From assembly GCA_947565475.1 (NCBI GenBank), contig CANOGI010000052.1, forward strand, positions 1 to 11,211: a stretch of 11,211 nt of DNA, given 5' to 3'. Under the pieces are notes generated by a model. That model made no database searches. It saw only the letters and a program-made list of their open reading frames with translations, and had not been told where the DNA came from. A program made the position numbers and the translations under genes. Shown here piece after piece: positions 6,664 through 11,211 of the stretch. The number at the start of each line of letters is the position of its first letter. Positions within the stretch are counted from its first letter, which is position 1. Source of the DNA: an uncultured Eubacteriaceae bacterium (GTDB taxonomy: Bacteria; Bacillota; Clostridia; Lachnospirales; CAG-274).

Positions 6664-7377
6664 ATGTCAAGAATTAATACCGATTACAGCTATTTATTTG
6701 AATTGATGTTTGGAATAAAAAACAACAATTCAAGCGGACAGGGAATCCTAAATTCTTTTAAAGTATCTGATATATCAAGCGGTTCAGTACAAGCTCAGCT
6801 GAGAGCGGCGGGAATTGACACAAACAGTAAGCGGTACAAGGCTGTTATCAGTGAGATGATGAAAACAGCGGGAGAAACCGGCGCGATGTTTACGAATGTG
6901 CAGGCAATTAAAAATTTAATGAGCGGATATAACAGTGATGGAGACTATACCGCCGGCGGACTTATTGTGCCGGGGATGTTAGTAAATGGCATTCCTGAAT
7001 CTGAACGTCACCAGATTATAAGCATTTCAGAGGACGCGAGAGAAAAGATGTTTGAAAATTGTAAAAGGGAATTTATTGCTGAATATGGTGTACACAACGG
7101 AGACACAACAAAGAGGTCAGATGTTTATCGTGCGTTTCAGCTCAGCATTAAAAAAGAGGACAGATTAAAGGGCACATGGACTTTACAGCAGTATGAGACA
7201 GCCTATAATCAAGCGTTTTATGATGCGGTTAAAGCCGCTGACCCTAACTGGGAAATAGGAAAGCCGTTTGACAGAAGTGTTTTAGACAGTGTAACAAGAG
7301 AGGCTGTTGATAACGCTCTTGTGAAATCAGGAAACAAACTTATTCTTCCCAGAAAATCTTTTGATACAAGCATATAA
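6664..7377 (+). CDS. Unrecognised protein, first gene of a putative sigma-D unit
   Basis: The product has 237 residues, with no signal peptide and no membrane segment. The N-terminus (MSRINTDYSYLFELMFG) is followed by a Ser/Asn/Gln-rich stretch, then QAQLRAAGIDTNSKRYKAVI and a mostly helical, charged remainder with a Gly-rich turn (SGYNSDGDYTAGG). ISISEDAREKM at 119-129 resembles the VTISKESRDNY segment of the next gene's product. The GWT-like GTWTLQQYETAY and AADPNW segments look conserved-domain-like, and I have the impression of similar uncharacterised proteins in Lachnospiraceae, but I cannot name a family safely. The GGAGG site is 7 nt before the ATG. It is probably co-transcribed with the gene 57 nt downstream from the sigma-D-like promoter. 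The function is unknown; a motility-associated or exported role is inference. Confidence 0.8.
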   Translation: MSRINTDYSYLFELMFGIKNNNSSGQGILNSFKVSDISSGSVQAQLRAAGIDTNSKRYKAVISEMMKTAGETGAMFTNVQAIKNLMSGYNSDGDYTAGGLIVPGMLVNGIPESERHQIISISEDAREKMFENCKREFIAEYGVHNGDTTKRSDVYRAFQLSIKKEDRLKGTWTLQQYETAYNQAFYDAVKAADPNWEIGKPFDRSVLDSVTREAVDNALVKSGNKLILPRKSFDTSI

Positions 7378-7434
7378 ACGGGCTTGTAATGCGTTCGGCG
7401 TTGTGGTAAGGGATTTTTAAAGAAGGTGATAAAA

Positions 7435-8217
7435 ATGTCAATAAATATTAATAATACAAATCAGGTTAATATAGAAAACAATACACTTAATGTCTCAAAA
7501 AGGACAGACACGGAAAAAACAGTACAAAAAAGTGAGGCTTTTAATAATCAGACAGTAGTTACAATTTCTAAAGAAAGCCGTGATAATTACAGAAAGCAAA
7601 TTCAGAAAAGCGGGGCGCGGAAAACAACATATGAAGATATTATAAAAACACGAGGTTTAATAAAAGAAGCCTCAAAATCTATTCAGATAGATTACGATTA
7701 TCAATTAGCTAAAGAAGCGGGCATTTTTAAAGAACAGCGTAAAAACGGCAGTACATACAGTATTTCAAACAGAGCTGAAGACTATGTAAAGGCTTATGGA
7801 AATCTGTATGACCAGATTGTTAAAGGTTATAAGGACGGGACAATAGAACATTATGAGGAAGATAAAAATTCCGAGACAGGATACAGAAAATTGACTATGG
7901 AAGAGGAATTAAGTAAATTAGACAAAGCATACCAGAAAGCGTCAGAACTTACTGATATTTTCGCGGAAAACACTAAAAAAGCGGCTTCAGCTTTTGACAA
8001 TATGGCGAAGAAAATGTCAAAAATAAATTTGTCTATCGCAAACTCTTATAAAAATCAGGCGCAAACAGATGATATCCCTGATAATATTGGTCAAAAAATG
8101 ATAGATATATCACAAAAATGGAAAAACGCCTATAATATTTCCGGCTCTAAGACGAGCAGTATGGAAAGCATTATGTCAATTATAAAAAGTACATTGTATG
8201 TTAGCGGAAATTTATAA
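7435..8217 (+). CDS. Unrecognised helical protein, second gene of the pair (possibly a DUF3879-like protein)
   Basis: The product has 260 residues, with no signal peptide or membrane segment. The first ~40 residues are Asn/Thr-rich and look disordered (MSININNTNQVNIENN). VTISKESRDNY at 42-52 follows, then a helical body with YGNLYDQIVKGYKDGT, a GYRKLTMEEELSKLDKAY segment, and a likely coiled coil around residues 155-205. This layout reminds me of Pfam DUF3879, described from Eubacterium rectale, but that is recall and not a search result. The N-terminal order (MxIN..., then V-x-IS-x-E) also resembles FlgM-type anti-sigma factors, but the protein is much longer than FlgM. The AAGGTG site lies 6 nt before the ATG at 7435; the in-frame GTG at 7426 lies inside that site. 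The last codons and the stop are part of a 25-bp inverted-repeat arm. Confidence 0.8.
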   Translation: MSININNTNQVNIENNTLNVSKRTDTEKTVQKSEAFNNQTVVTISKESRDNYRKQIQKSGARKTTYEDIIKTRGLIKEASKSIQIDYDYQLAKEAGIFKEQRKNGSTYSISNRAEDYVKAYGNLYDQIVKGYKDGTIEHYEEDKNSETGYRKLTMEEELSKLDKAYQKASELTDIFAENTKKAASAFDNMAKKMSKINLSIANSYKNQAQTDDIPDNIGQKMIDISQKWKNAYNISGSKTSSMESIMSIIKSTLYVSGNL

Positions 8218-8320
8218 AAATATTAATAGCGGACTTTTTTTGAGACATTACGATAATTTTAGAAAAGTTAGAAAATTGTTGTAATATTTCAAAAGAAGTC
8301 CGCTATTAATATTTTTATAA
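8212..8320. repeat. 109-bp palindrome overlapping the 3' end of the upstream gene
   Basis: Arms 8212-8236 and 8296-8320 are perfect 25-bp inverted repeats (core TATTAATAGCGGACTT). The stop codon TAA (8215-8217) lies inside the left arm. The loop also pairs partly (TTTTTGA/TCAAAA, ATTAC/GTAAT, AATTTT/AAAATT), so nearly the whole element can fold. No T-run follows the right arm. It is likely to act on transcript ending or stability, or is an inserted palindromic element that now supplies the gene's 3' end. Confidence 0.65.
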
Positions 8321-8348
8321 GTAATACTTTTGTGATAAGTTTAAATAT

Positions 8349-8610
8349 TTTAACGTGAGTTCGACAGAAATTTATAGTAAATGGAACCTTTTTCTATATA
8401 AAAAAAGTTCCAAACCTCCAAAAATGCTCTTTAAGAATAAAAACCTTGAAGCTCTGCCTCAAACTCCACAAACTGGCCAGTGATTTTAGCTCTGCCAAAA
8501 GTCGGTTTACACCGCCCGCACTTCTTTGCGGCACCTATTAAAAAAAGTTTGACAAAAACTTCTGAGCAAAACTACGTTTCGCTGTTATTTTTTATCGAAC
8601 TCATATTAAA
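8349..8610. repeat. 262-bp element with imperfect terminal inverted repeats
   Basis: Left end 8349-8370 (TTTAACGTGAGTTCGACAG...) and right end 8589-8610 are inverted repeats sharing TTTAA and TGAGTTCGA, with four mismatches in 22. Inside are sub-hairpins: GGAAC..TTTTT/AAAAA..GTTCC near 8383-8412 and AAGTTT/AAACTT near 8546-8560. A less AT-rich middle (CTCCACAAACTGGCCAGTG...) encodes nothing recognisable. 8566-8586 matches a module at 5997-6017. It looks like a non-autonomous intergenic repeat. Confidence 0.5.
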
Positions 8611-8736
8611 AATAAGAAAACATTTTAAAATTTCATGGTTTTAATTACTATGGAGTTTTTTTTAATAATTATTAATAAATAAAATCATTTTGCCGATATA
8701 TACGATAAGCGGTTTAAGTCAATCAATTTAATGAGC

Positions 8737-8864
8737 ATAGTCAAACTACTTGAAAATAAACAAAATAAGGAGAACATAGTTAGGAGCCTATGCCGGCTGA
8801 CGCTAACGCGGCAAAAGTGATTTTTAGCCGCCGAACTTGTTCGTTTTTTAAGTGATTTGACTAT
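8737..8864. repeat. 128-bp palindromic MITE-like element (ATAGTCAA ends)
   Basis: Left arm ATAGTCAAACTACTTGAAAA and the complement of the right arm, ATAGTCAAATCACTTAAAAA, match closely, with pairing continuing to AACAA. The centre holds TGCCG/CGGCA and GCGGC/GCCGC hairpins and the motif GCTAACGCG shared with 6246-6389. The right flank TACTTTAT extends the similarity to the 47-bp palindrome at 2532-2578. There is no coding capacity. Confidence 0.65.
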
Positions 8865-8893
8865 ATACTTTATTTTTCGTATCTTTTTGATAC

Positions 8894-8923
8894 TTGACGT
8901 TTTACGCTATATAGATATATAAT
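8894..8923 (+). promoter_or_regulatory. Promoter of the dockerin/GH105 gene (sigma-A type)
   Basis: TTGACG (8894-8899) and TATAAT (8918-8923) are 18 bp apart. The predicted start is near 8930, giving a ~105-nt leader. A second weaker pair, TTGACT (8857-8862) and TATCTT (8880-8885) at 17 bp, takes its -35 from the tip of the adjacent palindromic element. Confidence 0.6.
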
Positions 8924-8950
8924 TTTTTAATGTGTCATAAATTAAAAAAT
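8922..8950. promoter_or_regulatory. AT-rich dyad over the predicted transcription start
   Basis: ATTTTTTAAT (8922-8931) and ATTAAAAAAT (8941-8950) are perfect inverted half-sites around 9 nt, overlapping the -10 box and start region. The position would suit an operator for substrate-dependent control of the pectinase gene, but in such AT-rich DNA chance is a real alternative. Confidence 0.3.
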
Positions 8951-9034
8951 ATTAAGCAAGTCTGCTATAAGACGATTATATGTATTTAAGTAAATATAAA
9001 TAACTTTTTGTATTTTGACAAATGGAGGAATATT

Positions 9035-11211
9035 ATGATTAAAAATGTTTTTACGTTATTTATCGCGGCGGTTATGGCGTTTTATTCTGTCTGCCCCGCT
9101 TTCGCCGTACCGGGCGATGTTGATTTAAACGGCGCTGTTGATGTTGAGGACGCTTCTCTTGTTCTTCAATATGTTCTTGACAAAAATTTTTCAGGTCTGT
9201 CAGAAGATGGTCTTTTAAACGCTAATGTTAAAAATCAAGAAAATAGCGAGGTCACGGCTGTTGATGCGGCTCTTATTTTAAAAAAGGCACTTAACAAAGA
9301 TTTTGTTCTTCCTATTGAAAAGGAAGAGAGCACAGAGAGCAGTACGAAAGACACAACAGAAAGCGTTACAGAAAACACAACGAAAAACACAACAGAAAGC
9401 GTTACAGAAAACACAACGAAAAACACAACAGAAAGTGTTACTCAAAGCGCTACAGAAAACACAACAGAAAGTGTTACTCAAAGCGCTACAGAAAACACAA
9501 CTGAAAGCACTACGGAAAATCAGGGAAAAACTGTCATCTGGGACATTGATGACGACAGATTTGATATTATTGGGGAAAAGGACAGTCCTACTGTTATTGA
9601 TGGACTTACAATTAACGCTACGACCGATAAAAAGGTGAATATTTGTGTTTTTGAGAAAGAGTTTAACGGAAAAACTTACTCACGATGCATTGATTTAAGC
9701 GGAGGCGGAAGTATCAGTTTCCGAAACGTCTCTTTTAACACTGATGGTGATTGCGAGATAAAGGTTATCGCGGCCAGCGGAGGAGCTGATAAAAGGACTC
9801 TTCGTCTTTCCGATAAAAACGGAGATAAAATTTCAGAAAACGCCGTTAGTTCTTATTTATCAGAGGTATCTTATAATTATACCGGAAACGGCGAGAAACT
9901 TTATCTTTGGTCAACCGCCAGTGGTATTAAAATTTATAGAATTGAAATTGTTTACTCAGGCGGAGATATATCGCAAACAGAAAGCACAACGGAAAATACA
10001 ACTGAGGGAACAACGGAAACCACTACCAAAGGTGATTTTGAGACAACCACACAGGAAGATAATATAAATGAGGAGAATAAGGAAAGATTCACTAAGGTTG
10101 AGAAAATGATTTCGCAACTTATGGTAAACAACGTTGATAAAAATGGAAATGTTACTTATAAAGATATTTCGTGGAATATTGAAAAAAGCGGAAAAAACAT
10201 ATGGCACTATGCCAGTGGGGCTATGATTAAAGCTTTTTTAGATATTTATGAGAGAACGGGAGACAATACATATTATGACTACGCCAAGAAACATATGGAC
10301 TTTTTTATAAGCGACTCCGGCGAGATTATTCATTACAGTGGTGAGAATTCCGTCTATACGGAAAATAATTATATACTTGACGACATCAACCCAGGAAAAC
10401 CTTTATTTTATTTTTATGAGAGAACAGGAGAGGCGAAGTATAAAGCCGCTATTGATAAACTTCAAAATCAGCTTGTGAATCAGCCAAGAACAAGTTATAA
10501 CGTAAAAGGTAATTTTTGGCATAAGAAGAAGTATACTCAGCAGATTTGGCTTGACGGACTTTATATGGCTCAACCATTTTATATGGAATATGGGAATAAG
10601 TTTAATGATTCACAAGTATGCGAAGACTCTTACAGTCAATTTATAAATGTTTACAACAATATGAAAGACCCCGAAACGGGACTTTACTATCACGGATACG
10701 ACGACGCTTACAATAAGAGCGGAAAGCAAAGCTGGTCAAGCGCTGAGAATGGTTTGTCCAAAAGTTTTTGGCTAAGGGCGATAGGCTGGTACGCTATGAG
10801 TCTTGTCGATACTATTGAGAAAATGCCGGACAGTATGACAGATGAAAAACAAAGGCTTATAAGTATTTATAAAGAATATGTGGACGCTCTTATTAAATAT
10901 CAAGACCCCGACACGGGTATGTGGTATCAGGTTGTTGACCAAGGCGGTAAAAGTGGAAATTATCTTGAGACAAGCGGTACTCTGGCGGTCTCCTACTCAA
11001 TTATGAAAGCTGTGAGACTCGGATATATTGAAGAAAGTTATTTTAAATATGGGGAAAAAGCGTTTGACGGCGTCTGCGACAATTATCTTAATGAGAAAAA
11101 TGGAAATATGGCGCTGACAAATCTTTGTCTTGTGGCAGGGCTTGACGACAATAGAGACGGAACTTATGAATATTATATAGGGACAACGAAAGCGGACAAT
11201 GACGCTAAAGG
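9035..11211 (+). CDS. Secreted dockerin-containing GH105 unsaturated rhamnogalacturonyl/galacturonyl hydrolase, 3' end outside window
   Basis: 725 residues are visible and the frame is open at the window end. Residues 1-24 are a signal peptide ending AFA. Residues 27-90 are a type I dockerin: a canonical calcium loop D28-V-D-L-N-G...D39, then a second, degenerate loop ending TAVDAALIL. Residues 98-163 are a Thr/Glu/Ser linker of 12-residue repeats. Residues 165-308 are a beta-rich domain of the kind found beside clostridial pectinases. Residues 311-342 are a second linker. Residues ~350-725 are a GH105 hydrolase with DDINPGKPLF (449-458), WLDGLYMAQPF with the likely catalytic Asp507, KSFWLRAIGWYAMSL and GNYLETSGT. 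GH105 enzymes remove the unsaturated uronic acid left by pectin/rhamnogalacturonan lyases; many known members (YteR, YesR) are cytoplasmic, whereas this one is exported. GGAGG lies 6 nt before the ATG. Only a short part of GH105 should be missing, though further domains may follow. Confidence 0.93.
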   Translation, partial: MIKNVFTLFIAAVMAFYSVCPAFAVPGDVDLNGAVDVEDASLVLQYVLDKNFSGLSEDGLLNANVKNQENSEVTAVDAALILKKALNKDFVLPIEKEESTESSTKDTTESVTENTTKNTTESVTENTTKNTTESVTQSATENTTESVTQSATENTTESTTENQGKTVIWDIDDDRFDIIGEKDSPTVIDGLTINATTDKKVNICVFEKEFNGKTYSRCIDLSGGGSISFRNVSFNTDGDCEIKVIAASGGADKRTLRLSDKNGDKISENAVSSYLSEVSYNYTGNGEKLYLWSTASGIKIYRIEIVYSGGDISQTESTTENTTEGTTETTTKGDFETTTQEDNINEENKERFTKVEKMISQLMVNNVDKNGNVTYKDISWNIEKSGKNIWHYASGAMIKAFLDIYERTGDNTYYDYAKKHMDFFISDSGEIIHYSGENSVYTENNYILDDINPGKPLFYFYERTGEAKYKAAIDKLQNQLVNQPRTSYNVKGNFWHKKKYTQQIWLDGLYMAQPFYMEYGNKFNDSQVCEDSYSQFINVYNNMKDPETGLYYHGYDDAYNKSGKQSWSSAENGLSKSFWLRAIGWYAMSLVDTIEKMPDSMTDEKQRLISIYKEYVDALIKYQDPDTGMWYQVVDQGGKSGNYLETSGTLAVSYSIMKAVRLGYIEESYFKYGEKAFDGVCDNYLNEKNGNMALTNLCLVAGLDDNRDGTYEYYIGTTKADNDAK
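9353..9520 (+). repeat. 36-bp in-frame tandem repeat encoding a TTESVT-type linker
   Basis: Two near-identical 36-bp units (9353-9388, 9389-9424; TTESVTENTTKN) are followed by two units of a variant (9425-9460, 9461-9496; TTESVTQSATEN) and a partial unit to 9520. Identity is high at the DNA level, including synonymous sites, which suggests recent duplication by slippage or recombination. The encoded stretch is a flexible, probably glycosylated linker. Confidence 0.85.

Larger units (their letters stand above)
8321..9034. other. Intergenic region with two repeat elements and a promoter
   Basis: No credible gene is seen on either strand. It holds a 262-bp repeat-like element (8349-8610), a 128-bp palindromic element (8737-8864), a promoter (8894-8923) and an AT-rich dyad (8922-8950) before the dockerin/GH105 gene. 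8611-8736 is AT-rich with nothing recognised. Confidence 0.6.

Noticed and set aside
7426..7434. GTG start nine bases upstream for the second gene of the pair
   Set aside because: It lies within the AAGGTG ribosome site; the ATG at 7435 has proper spacing.
9083..9106. Possible lipoprotein signal around Cys20 of the dockerin protein
   Set aside because: The residues before the Cys (FYSV) do not make a lipobox, and an AFA signal peptidase I site follows.
9353..9520. Regular 36-bp direct repeats resembling a CRISPR array
   Set aside because: There are no unique spacers, the units are contiguous, and they encode an in-frame linker of a secreted protein.
9235..9638. Open frames in other frames and on the - strand across the linker repeats
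   Set aside because: They consist of translated shadows of the 36-bp repeat and have no independent ribosome sites; the dockerin/GH105 frame explains the region.

Overview
The window is AT-rich, with strong AGGAGG-type ribosome binding sites, a thiamin riboswitch, a clostridial-type short ThiC, a dockerin-bearing pectinase and a sigma-D-like promoter. Together these point to an anaerobic, probably gut or rumen, Clostridia (Firmicutes) genome from a motile, pectin-using organism. The species cannot be named from the sequence. All supported genes are on the + strand.

Layout. 1-184: the 3' end of a ferredoxin-type subunit. 197-2431: a fused alpha-beta 2-oxoacid:ferredoxin oxidoreductase, in one operon with the first. 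2432-3001: a gap with a 47-bp palindrome and a promoter candidate. 3002-3946: a ketopantoate-reductase-family gene. 3947-4597: hairpins and a repeat copy, then a promoter, a TPP riboswitch and a terminator-like expression platform leading into thiC (4598-5893). 5894-6663: no credible gene; four palindromic or repeated elements are packed together, followed by a sigma-D-like promoter. 6664-7377 and 7435-8217: a two-gene unit of unrecognised proteins, whose last codons lie inside a 109-bp palindrome. 8218-9034: two more repeat elements and a promoter. 9035 to the window end: a secreted multidomain protein (signal peptide, dockerin, Thr/Glu-rich repeat linker, beta-rich domain, second linker, GH105 unsaturated uronyl hydrolase) that runs off the window.

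How it fits together. The oxidoreductase uses TPP, [4Fe-4S] clusters and CoA. ThiC makes the pyrimidine half of TPP under TPP feedback, and a ketopantoate reductase would feed CoA synthesis. This shared cofactor theme is inferred from gene order, not proven. The GH105 protein would release unsaturated uronic acids from pectin fragments outside the cell, possibly in a cellulosome-like complex.

Most interesting points. (1) The unrecognised gene pair sits behind a near-consensus sigma-D (flagellar) promoter, and both proteins carry a similar short IS-x-[DE]-[AS]-R-[DE] motif. (2) The intergenic regions hold several MITE-like or palindromic repeat families, some related to one another within this one window. 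(3) The GH105 enzyme is secreted and carries an N-terminal dockerin. I see no defence system, CRISPR array, transposase, tRNA or rRNA.
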